A program made the translations under genes and the position numbers. DNA of 64,000 nucleotides from Macrotis lagotis (lineage: Eukaryota; Chordata; Mammalia; Peramelemorphia; Peramelidae). The DNA lies in contig NC_133662.1 in assembly GCF_037893015.1 (NCBI RefSeq), positions 270,561,944 to 270,625,943 on the forward strand, given 5' to 3'. Shown here piece after piece: positions 22,408-34,157 of this stretch. The notes under the pieces were generated by a model, which worked only from the letters and a program-made list of their open reading frames with translations, had not been told where the DNA came from and made no database searches. Within the stretch, counting starts at the first letter, position 1. Each line of letters opens with the position of its first letter.

Positions 22408-22500
22408 GGATCACAGATTCAAAGACTGAGATCTGGGAAGGCCATTGAGGTCATCTCATCCAACCTGAGGCTCAAGGATCTGCCTCTCCAAAGTGACCCA
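22408..22500 (-). mobile_element. MIR3/L3-type fragment
   Basis: 'tctgggaaggccattgaggt' followed by 'catctcatccaacctgaggc' is a common old-repeat signature on the minus strand. Confidence 0.5.
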
Positions 22501-23094
22501 GGCAGTGGGTACTGGACCCCAACCAGGTCCTTGGTGGGCCTTCCTCCTGTAGATCAGATCACCTGGATGGAGGTCTGACTTCTGCTCGTGGCTTCCCCAA
22601 GCCTCCCTGTCCACCTTTAATGGGCTTAGACTAGCTGGCTGCTTTGGTCTACTCTGGCTCTGACCGCAAGAGTCAGAGACAGAAGCCCAGACCCCAGGAC
22701 CCCAAGGCCACTGCATCTGGCTCTGCTGGGGGATCCCCACAGGGCCTTAGAAGTCCATGGGACACCAGCTGGCAGCTCAGCCAAGTATCAGGTCAGAGAA
22801 GCTGCCCCCACATTAGGCCAGTCGACCTCCCTTGGCAGGCTGGGTGACCAGCCCTCAAGAGAGGCCAAGAACAAAGTGGACCCGATAGCTGTCTTTCCCA
22901 GAAGAGGCTAATCAGGCCATGGGGAGGAGGGAGGAGGGAGGAGCGAGGAGGGAGGTCACCATGGGGCTGGAGGCAGCCTGGCCACTGGCTCCTCCCTCCT
23001 TCTTTTCCTCCCAGCTGGCCAGAATCCTCCCCCAGCCCAACCCCTCTGTCTTTGGGGGTAAGCTCAGGAGCTCTCTTCTTCAGAAGGTCTTAGC
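22501..23094. other. Unassigned, relatively GC-rich stretch
   Basis: No repeat or gene was recognised, and there is no CpG cluster. A short GGAGGGA purine run lies at 22919-22955. Confidence 0.5.
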
Positions 23095-23283
23095 AAAAGA
23101 GTCCTCTGAGTCAAAAACCGTGGGTTCAAATCTCACCTTTGCTCCTAATGATTCCTAACTGGATGACCTTGAGAAAACAGTCCTTTCCCCTCTCTGGTCC
23201 ACAGTTTCCTCATCTTTAAAATGAGTAAGTGAGTCTAGCTGGCCCCCAGGGCTCCCTTCAACTTCAGGTCTAGAATGTCCATT
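23095..23283 (+). mobile_element. MIR SINE
   Basis: Nearly full core: 'gtgggttcaaatctcacctt', 'taactggatgaccttgagaa', 'cagtttcctcatctttaaaa', 'gctcccttcaacttcaggtc'. Confidence 0.8.
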
Positions 23284-23624
23284 ACTGGGGGGGGGGCATT
23301 TGCTTGGTAATGCTTGGCAACTTGGGGAGCCCTCTAGCTCAGTCAGGGGATGAGAAGCTCATTTTCCTGAGGGGCCCCCAGCCACAGCCCACTGCTGACT
23401 CAGCTTTCTGGATTTCTCCCCTCTTCCCAGCCCCCTCACTTGCCCCTGACAACTGTCCTCCCCCCCACCCTGATCTCTACCTTCAGGACTTAGTTCGGGG
23501 CAGGGTTTGGTTTGTTTGCTCCTCTGTGTTTCCAGTGGTGGCAGAATGACTAGGCCAGAGAAAGAGCTTCAGAAATTCTGGATTATCTCTCCATCACCAT
23601 AAATCCTTCCTGTATGTGTATATT

Positions 23625-23706
23625 TCTATCTCTACTACTATCTCTCTGTCTCTGTCTGTCTCTGTCTGTCTCTGTGTCTGTCTCTTTCTCTGTGTCTGTC
23701 TCTCTG

Positions 23707-23742
<36 letters not shown>

Positions 23743-23751
23743 TGTCTGTCC
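23625..23751. repeat. (TCTG/TCTC)n low-complexity tract
   Basis: Pyrimidine-rich TCTG and TCTC units, ending in a TC run. The preceding 23284-23624 holds a run of nine G (near 23287) and nothing else recognised. Confidence 0.95.
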
Positions 23752-24290
23752 CTATGACTGAATTCCTACCCCCCTCCCTTCACCCCCTGGCTAGCCTTGA
23801 TCCAGTCCCCTCTTGGCTGTCCTCTGCCTCCTTCTTTATCATCTTCCCTGGACTTTGCCAGGAATGCCTTGGCGTTCCCTCTCGGTATTTTATCATCCCA
23901 GATGGATGACTTCCAAATTTTCTTTCATCCTATTCTCTCAGCCCAAGCCTGCCTCCCCAGCAGCCCTCAGACTTCTCTCAGCCTGGAGGTTTAGGAGCCA
24001 CTTCAGACTGATGGTAGCAAACAGCACCCAAATAGGTACCTTTGCCCGCCTTGGATCCAAGGAGAAGAACCCAGGACCAGGAGGTTGAACTCAGTTTTTC
24101 CTAAAAGGCCTCAGGAAAATCCCTCCCCACTTTTTAAAAGGGGGAGAAGTGCTCACTGGACCTCACCTCAAATCCTTCCCACCTCCTCATCTGCATTGAT
24201 CCCATTCCTGAATATTTGAACTTTTTTAACTTTCTGGCTCCTGAAGCCACTGGGCTGATTCCAGATCAAAGGTCTGCCCTTTGTTTGGGA
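23752..24290. other. Unassigned non-coding stretch
   Basis: C-rich on the plus strand with several overlapping frames, none with a recognised domain. Confidence 0.45.
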
Positions 24291-24291
24291 A

Positions 24292-24440
24292 AGCAGAGTG
24301 GCTTGGTGGATAGAGTGTTGCACTTATGGCCTGGCTTCAAGAGGCAAATTCAAATCTGGCATCAGACACTTATTAACTTTGGGATCCTCTGTAGGTCCCT
24401 TACACTCCCTCAGTTTCTATTTCTTCTACTTTGAAATGAA
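24292..24440 (+). mobile_element. tRNA-derived SINE / MIR-like, diverged
   Basis: 'gtggcttggtggatagagtg', 'aaattcaaatctggcatcag' and 'acactccctcagtttctatt' give a tRNA head and MIR-like body. Confidence 0.6.
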
Positions 24441-24804
24441 GGACTTTTATTGAATGGCATCCAAACTCTACCCCCACTCCAAATCTGTGATCTGGGATGC
24501 TATTCTAAATGACCAGACCCCCTGATCTTCAACCCCCTCAGCATAATCACAAAGAACCTAGAGCTAGATTATAATCGACCCCTTTACTGGAAAGAAGTGG
24601 TCCCTTTATGAAGATAGCATAATAAAAGCCATTTTAATCACTCTGGACTAAGTATTTATAATGATGAGCTATTGATAACACTGGGATTGGTAATCCTGTT
24701 TTGGTGTCCTGACCACTTTGGCAGTCTGCTGATGTCTTTTTCCTTTCAAGTTTTTATATGTGTGAATGCTAAACTTGTAAGAACATTAAAAACACATGAT
24801 TGAA

Positions 24805-25030
24805 ATAACATAACTAGCTGTGTTTAGTTATGACTTTGGGCAAATCACTTAACCCTGATTGCCTCATACCCAGGGTAATCTCAAGCTGTCCTGATTCCTA
24901 TTTGACTGCTGGACCCAGATGGCTCTGGAGGAGAAATTGAGGCTGGGGACTTAACACAGACTCCCCCTCACTCCAATCAAAATCAAGTGCTTGTCATGGT
25001 CTTCTTTGAGAATGAAGGACAAAACCTTAA
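24805..25030 (+). mobile_element. Marsupial SINE with 'gatggctctggagga' body
   Basis: 'gcaaatcacttaaccctgat', 'cccagatggctctggaggag', 'caagtgcttgtcatggtctt' and 'ctttgagaatgaaggacaaa' match a common marsupial SINE body, related to 9690-9945. The tRNA-like head is truncated. Confidence 0.7.
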
Positions 25031-25329
25031 ACATTATCATTAGAGTATAATCACTAAGGAAGAGCGGCTACATTGAGTGTAAAGATGACTTGGGTCCTGC
25101 TCTCTTGGGAGATCTCTGAACCAAGAAGGAAATAAAGAGAAGGACTGAGGACAAATGACTCATGTCTCTGATGATGCTGAGTAGTGAGTTTTGAGACTTC
25201 AAGAGCTGCAACATCACCCTTGCAATGTAAGTCAGGAGGAAGATTTGGAGGAGATTGAAGAAGATAAGACTTCCCCTTTCCCCAGCTTTGGAAGGAAGCT
25301 ACTGGATCAGTTCAAGATTATTTCATAAA

Positions 25330-25500
25330 TGTGTGTATGGATGGATGGATGGATGAATGGATGATTTATTAAAGCTAAATACTGGGAAGGGAAGTTCAAC
25401 AAGACAGTCTCTATCCTCAAGGAGCTTACATTCTAGTTGGGCAAGAGAGCACATAAAAGAGAGTCATAAATCAGGACCCATTAGGGGCAAGGTAATTGGG
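25330..25500 (+). mobile_element. L2/L3-type LINE fragment preceded by (TGGA)n
   Basis: A short TGGA run (25335-25366) is followed by 'tctatcctcaaggagcttac' and 'attctagttgggcaagagag'. Confidence 0.6.
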
Positions 25501-25509
25501 GAGGAGGAG

Positions 25510-26194
25510 AGCAGTCCAGAGAGTGAGTTGAGTCCATAGTGAATGGATCATGTCTGGGACCCCTCCTGTAATGGTGGTCTGGGGTGAGGAATCAATACTT
25601 AGAAGAACAGGGCCTCGGGGTGGAGGTTTCTCTAAGATGGCAAAGCAGCTGGTGAAGAGGTGGAGAGAGATATGAGTCAAGAGAGAACAGGAAACAGACA
25701 CAATCTGCACAGACAGAAGAACAGAGAAACAGCCACTTAAGGAAAGAAGCAACTTCAGGAGCATGATCCTTGGGAGTGGAGAAGAACATCAGAGTATTGA
25801 AAAGAGCAGCCCCTGGGGGCCTGGCTGAGCAAATTGCCCCAGAGAGATGCTCGGACTACACAGACACTCAAATTTCCATGCCCTTCAGTACCAGGAGGGA
25901 CTTTATCAAATTGTCATTGCCATCCTTGTACCCTTTGTGTGTGTCTATCTTCTATTATACTCATATTTGAACCCACCCTTCCCACAGACACTGCATATTT
26001 ACCCTAGGGTGGCAAGGAGAATGTTTTGTAGTTCCTGCTGTTTACTCTGCCATCTTAGTCAATGCCTTTTCTAAGACAGAACTGAGCCTATTGGCTGATT
26101 GTTCATGGGAAGCACACTGGAGGGGGCTCACGAGGGTGAAGGATGTAGACCCGAAGGGTTCACCTCTTCTAGAACTTTGAGTTCTACTACTTTA
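25510..26194. other. Unassigned non-coding stretch
   Basis: Several frames of 65-97 codons overlap on both strands without a domain. 'tttactctgccatctta' near 26040 recalls the end of L1 5' regions but is too short to call. Confidence 0.4.
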
Positions 26195-26330
26195 GAGTAG
26201 AAAGGTGAAAGAGCTCAGTCAGGAGGAGGTATGGATTTAGATTGTGTCCCTGATGCTAATTAGTTGTGTGACTACATGCAATTCCATCCACCTCTTTTGA
26301 GTCTTCATTTCAATTCAAGCCAACAGGCTC
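26195..26330 (+). mobile_element. MIR SINE fragment, decayed
   Basis: 'gaggaggtatggatttagat' and 'gctaattagttgtgtgacta' with a weak 'gagtcttcatttcaattcaa' fit MIR in plus orientation. Confidence 0.5.
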
Positions 26331-26574
26331 ACCTGTCCCCCTCCTCACCTGTAGGGGTCCTGTTCTGACCTTTGGATATTTTCCATGGTCCAGTGGTAGA
26401 CAACAGAGAGGCTGCCTTGAGAAGTTGCCAGTCTGTACAGAAAACAGTATGGGCCTGAGCGACTGGAGGCATCTGAGAGGAAGGGGTAGTAAAGGAGGCT
26501 GAGCATACCAGAGAAGGCCATGATATATGAAAGATAAGGAACTAGTCCAAGGGCATTCATTGTTTGGAGAGCTC

Positions 26575-26850
26575 TTTTTTTATTTGTTATATTTATTTAC
26601 TTTGAATTTTACAATTTTCCGCCATTCTTGCTTCCCTCCCCCCCCCCCCCCACCAGAAGGCAATCTGTTAGTCTTTACATTGGTCTCCATTGATCTCAGT
26701 TGAATGTGATGAGAGAAAAATCATATCCTTAAGGGAAAAAACTAAAGTATAAGAGATAGCAAAATTATATAATAAGATAATGGATTCTTTTTTAAATTAA
26801 AGGTAATCGTCTTTGGTCTTTGTTCAAACGTTTGTAGAGTTCTTGATGAA
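26575..26850 (-). mobile_element. L1 LINE 3' end
   Basis: It closely parallels the left half of the L1 at 51033-51592: 'tattt...gaattttacaattt', a C-rich block, 'ggcaatctgttagtctttac', 'tgaatgtgatgagag', 'aatcatatccttaaggg'. It is shorter and more diverged than that copy, and no TSD was found. Confidence 0.8.
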
Positions 26851-26914
26851 AACTACAGTTATGATGATTTCTTTTTATATCAGAGAGGAAAAGGGATTTT
26901 CAAAGACACCCAAG

Positions 26915-27330
26915 GATTCAAAATAATTCACCAAATGTTGATAAAGTGCCTACTGGGTATAGACCAGTTTCATGGAGCCAGCACTTACAATACAAGGTGA
27001 CAGACCCTGCCTAGTCGATGGGACTCTCAAGGAGTCCCTCAAGGAGCTTTCATGATACTGGTACCAACAAGTCAGTGGAGCATGTTTAGAAAACCAGGAA
27101 TTGTGGTATGAATGTCAGTAAGTTGGGGAACAAACATTTCTTAAGGGTCTGTGCTGGGCAGGCCCTGCCCTCCAGGAACTTCTCATTGAATGGGGAGAGA
27201 ACATGGGATGAGCCAGGTACATCTAGGATACATACAGAGAAGGTGGCAGTGATCCTCAGGAGGGGGGCGCCAGTGTCTGGGAGACCTGAAGATGGTCTCG
27301 GTCTCTATGGACAGAGGCCAGAGAAGGGGC
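26915..27330 (+). mobile_element. L2/L3-type LINE fragments (two pieces)
   Basis: One piece has 'aaagtgcctactgggtatag' and 'ccctcaaggagctttcatga'. A second has 'ggtctgtgctgggcaggccc' and 'gccctccaggaacttctcat'. They may be two copies in tandem. Confidence 0.5.
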
Positions 27331-28053
27331 AGAACCTTCATGGCAGAAGACAGGCTCCCAGGGATGGTTCTGGATGGAAGCTGGGGCATAGTCTGGAGGG
27401 GCTTCAGGATGCAGGCAGGAGTTGAAGGAACACACATCAGTAGCAGCAAGCTGAGGACCACTGAGGCAAAGAGCCTGGAGACAGGAAGGAAGGAGGTCCT
27501 GACTTTCCCTGGCCCTGAGTCTTATGAGTGTACAGACAAGGTGAGGAGGATTTCTTCAGCTTCCAGATCACCCCAAGGATTTTCCTCTTGCTAGGAGCTC
27601 CTATTAGTCATTTAAGACGTCTGGAGGACTGAGCATATCCTTGAACAGGTGGAAGGTCATTCAACTCTCCTAACCTGAGATCTTTTTTCCTTGCTGGGGG
27701 GGGGGGGTGGTCCATCTGGTGACCATCCCTGGTGGAGGGTGCAGGCCTATGCAGGGGGAAGGGGAAGGGGTTTAACTGTTCACGGACCTCAGGATAGCTC
27801 CTTTGTATGTTCTGTTTTCTGTGGAATGAAATAAAGCTGTCCCTCAGCCAGGTTTGCCCAGTCTGAACATTGCCTTGGGACATAAAGGTCCTTTCCCATC
27901 ACTCTGGAGACCCAGACATAAAGCAAATTCTCCCCTTCCCAGGGGTCAGGAATCCAAAAGGTTGCTGAGAGGCATAGGGGATCCAGCCTCTCTGTGTGAG
28001 ATGAGGACTGGCTTTTTGTGATTGGTTTCATGCATGTGGATAGACATTCATTC
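27331..28053. other. Unassigned stretch with a 12-base G run
   Basis: Bases 27696-27707 are all G. The rest shows no gene or named repeat. Confidence 0.5.
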
Positions 28054-28098
28054 TACACACACACACACACATACACACACACACACATGCACACACAT
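28054..28098. repeat. (CA)n microsatellite, interrupted
   Basis: CA units with 'ta' and 'tg' interruptions. An AT-rich passage with TAGA and TATA units follows to 28205. Confidence 0.95.
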
Positions 28099-28205
28099 AT
28101 CTCTTTGCAATATGCCATCTGGCATCCGTGTTTTGGGGGAAAACTATAAATAGATAGATATATAGATGTATGAATATACGCACCTATATATAATGTGGGT
28201 ATATT

Positions 28206-29388
28206 TAAATGAATTAAGAAAAACACAGCTTTTCTTTTAAGTCTTAAGAAAGAAGAAAAGATAGATCTTGCAGACCATATGGACTCTATTTTTTTTTGGA
28301 GTAATCCATCATGGAAAATAATGTGTCACAGAAAACACATAAAAAGATTCTTTCCGGACTTTCCAAATGACTGTTTTGAGTAGAAGAGCGGGGGTGGGCC
28401 TTTCACCTGGAGACCTGCTAGGAGACTTAGGAGGCTGATTTTCCAAATCTGATCATATTGGTTAAGGAAGGAGGCCAGGCAGTCTGGAGTATGGCTGAGA
28501 GAACTCAAGTCTCCACCTTTCAGAGAGATCAGCCTCCTGTCTGTCCAGAGGATGGGAAAGGGGGGAGCCTGAAATGGCCCTCAGCCAGTTTCTGCAGAAA
28601 GAGAAGAGGCTGGGAAATTACTTTTCCCTCTAATTCTTTCCATAAATCTCCTGCAGACGTTTAAATCATTAACAATCCAGAGTCAACCAAAGGGAGAGGG
28701 AAGAGAGAAGAGGGAAGATGTCCTGGGCATGGTGGCCACCCATGGAGGAATTTGCCATAACAAATAGAGCCATTCCCAGAGGGAGGGCAGAGCAAACAGA
28801 ACATCTTCTGGCCTCTTTGTTCACTCTTCCTTCCTTCTCCATGTTCTTTTCTGGAACCTACTTCTCTCATGAAGGTCTCCTCCTTATCAAGAGGGAAATT
28901 ATCAAGTAAGTGATCCAAGTCATTTAATGGTATGACCCTTCAGAGCATTTACATTCTAAAAAAGGACTGAATGACTCTTGACTCCAAGGGGTGGACCCCC
29001 AGAGCAGTATAGAGCATGAGTGAAGGAGATGCCTTTGGTCTTCCTGAAAGTCCCAAATCATACCTGAAAGGGAACCAGGATTCTCTTCTGCCTCTTATCA
29101 TCTCTGGACCCTGCAGGTGAAAGCTTCCTTGCATGGAAGTCAAGGAGGAGGAAGATAAAGGCAAAATGTAAAAGAATGTAACATAATGGGGAACTCTGTT
29201 TCTTCATCAGGAAAGTAAATGAGTTGAATAAGCTGACCTTGAGGGAACTCATTGACCCTTCAATAGGGAAGACCAGAGATCCCAGGGGACAGCATTGGAA
29301 TTAAAGGCCCTGAAATTCTAGGTGGGGTCCAGGTCAAATGAGAAACTATTCACCAGGAGCAAGTGTGGTAAGAGGAGCAGGGAAAGAT
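28206..29388. other. Unassigned non-coding stretch
   Basis: Nothing was recognised, and overlapping short frames show no domain. Confidence 0.5.
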
Positions 29389-29389
29389 G

Positions 29390-29575
29390 GATGTGGCACT
29401 TCCATGGCATTTTAGGGTTTACAGAATGCTTTGTTTACATTTGAGCCTAGGGAGCAATATAATTATTGGTCCTAGTATAAGGGTCTCCCAGAAAGGTTAA
29501 GGGCTTTGCCCAGAGTCACCCAACTAGTGAATGTCAGGTCTTCCTGACTCCAAAGGTCCCCATCATCACATTGCC
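29390..29575 (-). mobile_element. MIR SINE
   Basis: 'tttagggtttacagaatgct', 'ttaagggctttgcccagagt', 'cacccaactagtgaatgtca', 'ggtcttcctgactccaaagg'. Confidence 0.75.
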
Positions 29576-30109
29576 TTTATATGGAGGAAGCCTAGAAGAG
29601 GTCTGTGAACAGCCAACCAGCCCCAGAGGAAAAGTGGAAAATTCTGTCCCTTGATTGACTAATCCTACTTCAGGATTTCACTGGGGTCCCCCTTCTATCT
29701 GATAAATAGCCACCACTCTATGACTTTAGGATTCTATTTTTGGGAATGGCCACAAATCCATTACTCGGTGATCTTCACATCACTGATGAGTCACCCAGAA
29801 TACAATGGTACTGGTCCTTACTTACCCAGACCCAGACATTGTATGTCCCTAGATTGGCAGGACCTAGCAGAGTTGGAGATCCACTGGCAAAGTCCCCAAG
29901 AACTGAGGTCATTTGATGTAGAGGAAGCAACATTGGCACGTAGTGACTACAGGATCGATATTATTGATTGATGAACCAACTGGTTATCTATTAGACAGCT
30001 ATGCAGACTATGTGCATCCGACTAGGAGACACCTGGGACTTGTACTCTTGGGGTGGATGCTTGGTGTTGTATAGATACCTGCTTTCATTCTTGTGGTTTT
30101 AATTACCAG
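29576..30109. other. Unassigned non-coding stretch
   Basis: It includes an 83-codon plus-strand frame at 29720-29971 without a recognised domain or convincing splice sites. Confidence 0.45.
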
Positions 30110-30290
30110 TACTAAAAGAGGAATCAATGATATTTCTTGGGATGTCTCATTGGAGCACCCCAAGAGTCTGGTCTTGTTCTTCGCTATTGAACAGTTTTTT
30201 TCAATGACTTGAGTCAAGGCAGGCTCGTTAACTTATGGATAGCACCAAGGTAGACAGGTAACACCCTTGCTGGTGGTGTGAATCAATCTC
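30110..30290 (+). mobile_element. CR1/L3 LINE reverse-transcriptase scrap
   Basis: 'gagcaccccaagagtctggt' and 'ttttttcaatgacttgagtc' match the region of CR1/L3 ORF2 that encodes the phrase F-N-D-L ahead of the catalytic block. One frame here reads FFNDLSQGRLVN. The catalytic part is decayed beyond reading. Confidence 0.5.
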
Positions 30291-30519
30291 TCAACTATGA
30301 AATGTTAGAAACCAAACAACTCATTAACCACAGATCAGTGTAGCAAACCAGCCCTTCAACTGAAGGGCCAAAAAGCTTCCAAAAAAGTTTGGAAAACATT
30401 CCAAGTCATGGTCATCTTGGATGACTTTTGCTAAGTCAAATAAAACCAAAATAAAAATAAAAGAGAAGCTTCTCTCCAACTTCCATAGCAATGGAAAGCA
30501 AATTGGAACATGCACTGAA

Positions 30520-30615
30520 TTGGGAGCCAGGAGATCCAGTGCTCCTCTTTAGAAAGAAGTCTATTGGGCCAGATGTTCTCTCATGTCCCTTCTAATTTTG
30601 ATAGTCTAGGCCTCT
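30520..30615 (+). mobile_element. MIR SINE scrap
   Basis: 'aattgggagccaggagatcc' and 'gggccagatgttctctcatg' match the two ends of MIR, and the middle is missing. Confidence 0.5.
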
Positions 30616-30629
30616 CTAATGGGGAATAA

Positions 30630-30840
30630 ATGCAAGAGTATAGACCAAAGATTACCTAGGATCTGTGAACTTTTAAAAAATATATTTTGAAAATTATTTT
30701 AATGTAATTGTTTATTTGTCATTCTATGTCTTTTATCTTATGTGCATAAAAACCATGGTTCCTAGAAGGAACCTATGGTCTTCATCAGAGTGGCTGTTGT
30801 CAGAGGGTCCATGATATAACAAATGTGAAGGTCACTGGGC
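30630..30840. mobile_element. Old non-autonomous DNA-transposon-like repeat
   Basis: 'ggatctgtgaactttt', 'atgtaattgtttatttgtca' and 'gggtccatgatataac' recall a widespread mammalian repeat. The family name and strand are not certain. Confidence 0.35.
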
Positions 30841-31052
30841 TAGAGTTAACTGAGTGTTAGGGCAAGAGGAAGAAGAAGCTTAAAGCAAAATCCCAGCATT
30901 ATACATGACTGTGTGTGTGTGTCTCTTGGGAAAGTGGAGATGGGCTGGAGAAAGTTAACTTTGGGGGGGGAGTTAACTACACTTTGACTCAGTGGAAAGA
31001 GTTTATTATCTATAATTTTCTGATGTAAAGTCTGATCAGAAGAGAAAAAGTT

Positions 31053-31203
31053 GGGGCAGCTAGGTGGTGCAGTGGATAAAGCACTGGCCCTGGTGTCAAG
31101 AGTACCTGGGTTCAAATCCAATCTCAGACACTTAATAATTACCTAGCTGTGTGGCCTTGGGCAAGCCACTTAACCCCATTGCCTTGCAAAAAATAAAAAA
31201 TAA
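31053..31203 (+). mobile_element. WSINE1-type SINE, full length, with probable TSD
   Basis: A complete element from 'ggggcagctaggtggtgcag' to 'attgccttgcaaaaaa' and an A-rich tail. Flanks 'gagaaaaagtt' (before) and 'gagaaaaaaagtt' (after the GA-rich tail) are a likely TSD. It is among the least diverged repeats in the window. Confidence 0.9.
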
Positions 31204-31214
31204 AAGAGAGAGAG

Positions 31215-32150
31215 AGAAAAAAAGTTGACAGAGAAAATAGGTGGATATGAAATAAGACTGATGCTGGGCATCTAGGGCCAACCAAATGGAGAGAATTGGC
31301 AACAGTCATAGATTTTTACCTCCAGGATAACCTATGTAAGAGCTCTCAGGGTGTCATAAAAGGAGTAAGATCAAAGGTTAGGATGACTGTATGTGCGTGC
31401 CTTGGCTAGGGTGAGCCTGACAAAAATGAATAGGAATTATGGGCCAGTGGTTGAAGTTGAGAGAATAAAGAAGAGTCATGGATTGCAGGCTAGACTCACC
31501 AACTTCCAGGTCCTCCGACTTTGGGTTTTATGATGCCATGAATTTGAGATGGAGAATCTTAAAGCTAAAGGACTCATAGCATGAGACAAACAGTGGTCTC
31601 TGGGGAGCTAAGGTCAGTATTGGATAAGGAGGGAGATGCTGAAGGGAGTTCTGGAAGACCCAGGTCAAGAGTTCTCATTTGCCTTACTGAAAGCTTATGA
31701 TCACTGGATCTCTTTTCAATAAGGGAGGAGATAGAGTTCCGTGGCATCCTCTTGTGTGGGATGAGATCGTCTCATAGGTAGGATAATTATGTCATGTCAA
31801 TGGGGGAGAGGTCTCACATATCATCCAGTTATAGCCTTCCATTTTGCCAAATAAGGGAGAGCATAGAAACCAAACAAAAATCAATCAGTAACCATGTGTT
31901 GACTACCCTCTCTACATCAGGAACAGGAACAGATGCTGGAATGACAGTCCAAAATCAATCAATCTTTGCTCTTGAGAAGGGTCAGAGCTATAGATATCCA
32001 TAACCCCACTCCCATCCAAATTTGGACTGGTATTCCTGAATAAAAATCTTGTGGGCTAACAAGGTAGGGAGATGTGACTTCTGAAGCCCAGAGACCACTG
32101 AGCCCACAACTCAATCTACCTGCTTAAGATCAGCAGACAGTTCAGAGAAA
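31215..32150. other. Unassigned non-coding stretch
   Basis: No repeat is firmly recognised. A weak L2/L3-like trace lies near 31880-31960. Confidence 0.45.
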
Positions 32151-32154
32151 CAGC

Positions 32155-32345
32155 AAGCTAGATGGTCTAGAGGATTGGGTTTTAAATCAGAAAGACCTGA
32201 GCTGGAGCCCTGCCTCAGACACCAATGATCCCTATGAACTGTGGAAAGGTAAGTAATTCCTAATTCTCTTTCTAGCCTCAGTTTCTTCATCTACTTTAGA
32301 GGGTTGCTATAAGATGATATGAAAACCATTTTTTCAATATATAAT
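32155..32345 (+). mobile_element. MIR SINE
   Basis: 'ggattgggttttaaatcaga', 'gcctcagacaccaatgatcc', 'tagcctcagtttcttcatct', 'agggttgctataagatgata'. Confidence 0.75.
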
Positions 32346-33229
32346 TGCTCAAGGGAGGAGTTGAAAGAGGTTACAGCAAGTTCCTGAATGGTGATGGATA
32401 GTTCCTCCAACCACACACATAAGGGGAAGGGCAGCCCCAAAGTGGCTCTGGATGTCCATTACCCCAAACCCAGAGACTGTCAAGAGGGGGTTTCCCTCTA
32501 GTAAGATTTTTTTCCTCTGTCTTCTAGGCTGAGCTGTGATCTTGCCTCATTCCAAATGAAGAAGAGCGCTTGAAGTCTACCCGATGCTTGCAATGTCCTC
32601 CACTTTTTGGTTTCCTTCTTCCTTTGACCAAAAGGTTGACTAGATATTCTGATTGGCTGGCTAGGGTGAGCCAGTGTTTAGTTGAAGAAAGCTATAAAAC
32701 AATTTTAAAATAAAATAAATATAAAAAATTACATTTTTTGAAATAACTGTTGGCCAATAACAAGTTGTGCCATTACCAGTCCTCACACACCCTTGAAAAT
32801 AACCAGAGAAAGTGTCTTCTATTATAAACCTATTGTCTCCTGAGCTTGCCCATTTCTGGCAGAGAGCTGTATTCTAACCCAGGAACCCTCTTGGAAATAG
32901 GGGAGGAAAAGGAAACTCTACTCAGACAGGTCAGGCCCTCTAGGTTGGTGCTGGTACCAGCATGGTCCTTCTCTTTGTCTCCACAAAGGCTGCAAATGCA
33001 GTGTCCTCCGTGGGCAGAATGGTCCAGGCCCCAGATTGGAAATAGCTCCTTGGCACATAGAGACCAATTAGACCTTTCTGTGGGACAGATATATTCTCAA
33101 CCAATTAGATCTACTGTAACACACATATATATCTACATACATGTTACATATGTGCATATCTATATTTTCTTCACATTTACTCTTTCCCTGTACACACATA
33201 CAAACATACAAAAGAATGGCCTAATTTGG
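32346..33229. other. Unassigned stretch with TA-rich patch
   Basis: Nothing is recognised apart from A-rich 32695-32735 and an alternating ACATAT/TACATA patch at 33120-33170. Confidence 0.5.
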
Positions 33230-33480
33230 GCAGGAGACCCAACTCTAGAAGCTTCTGCAGATTTTCTGAACTATGAAAGACACTCAGGATTCCAAGAGGA
33301 GGAATGAGGAGGGATGGCATGCTAGGTGTAGGGGATACTAAGTGCAAAGAGCAGGGAAATAGAAAATGGAATGTTCCACATGAAGAAGACCAGGAAGGGG
33401 AGGAAACAATTGTGGGGTCTGCACAGGTCAGTTAGGGCCAGGCTATGGAGGGCTTTGAGATTCGGACAAGAGTCGAGCTC
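33230..33480 (+). mobile_element. Ancient LINE 3' region, L2/L3 type
   Basis: 'gaaatagaaaatggaatgtt', 'gttagggccaggctatggag' and 'ggctttgagattcgg' are the far 3' landmarks of the family. Confidence 0.5.
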
Positions 33481-34157
33481 AATTCTGGAAGTGAGGGCAT
33501 CTGCCCCTTGAGGTCTATCACCAAGGTTGGAGGTTCTGAGCTCTTCTCACCGAAGCACTGCCTCTGGTCAAACCACAATTCCTTTGGGCTTGGACCTCTG
33601 GTCATGGGTCTAGGGTTAGGCCAGTAGGCCAGAAGGTCCTCCAAGGACGGTTTCATCTGCCCTGGGTTCTGTTCTCTACACAAAGTGGGCATGCAGCAAG
33701 CCCTGCCTGCTGGCTGCTCCTTCACTTTCCTTCATGGTTTGCTTAAATTGGAGAGAGAAAGAAAAGAGAAAACAACCCCAAAAGGCCTGGTGCTCATTAA
33801 TCAAGCACAAAGGAAACAAACCTGGCCTGGTTTGGCCCAAGTTAAGGAGCAGAGCTCAATTCCCAGAAAAAGCTTCCCCAGTGGGAGACACTGGCCTCAC
33901 TCTTCCTGTGCCCAAGGCCATTGTTGCTGAGTTCTGGTCCCCCTGGCCTTCCTCAAATGAGTTTTTGCCAAGATAGAATTCGAGGGTCCCACATGACTCA
34001 GTTTCTCCAGTGTTTATTTGGTTGCCAGTCCCTATGCCTCTCTGCTCTGGAACTCACCCACCCTAGAGGATGAGCCTTCCTCCTCCCCCACTTGTTTAGA
34101 CTTCACCCCAATTCTCCCCAGTGAGAACTGAACCTGCCCCAGCCAGGCTTCTTTCTG
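33481..34157. other. Unassigned non-coding stretch
   Basis: Overlapping frames on both strands show no domain, and no named repeat was found. Confidence 0.5.

Noticed and set aside
29720-29971. 83-codon ORF with mixed, protein-like composition
   Set aside because: No family match, no supporting splice or start signal, and next to a decayed LINE.
32846-33307. 153-codon plus-strand ORF
   Set aside because: Runs through an AT-rich simple patch and into an old LINE fragment, with no domain seen.
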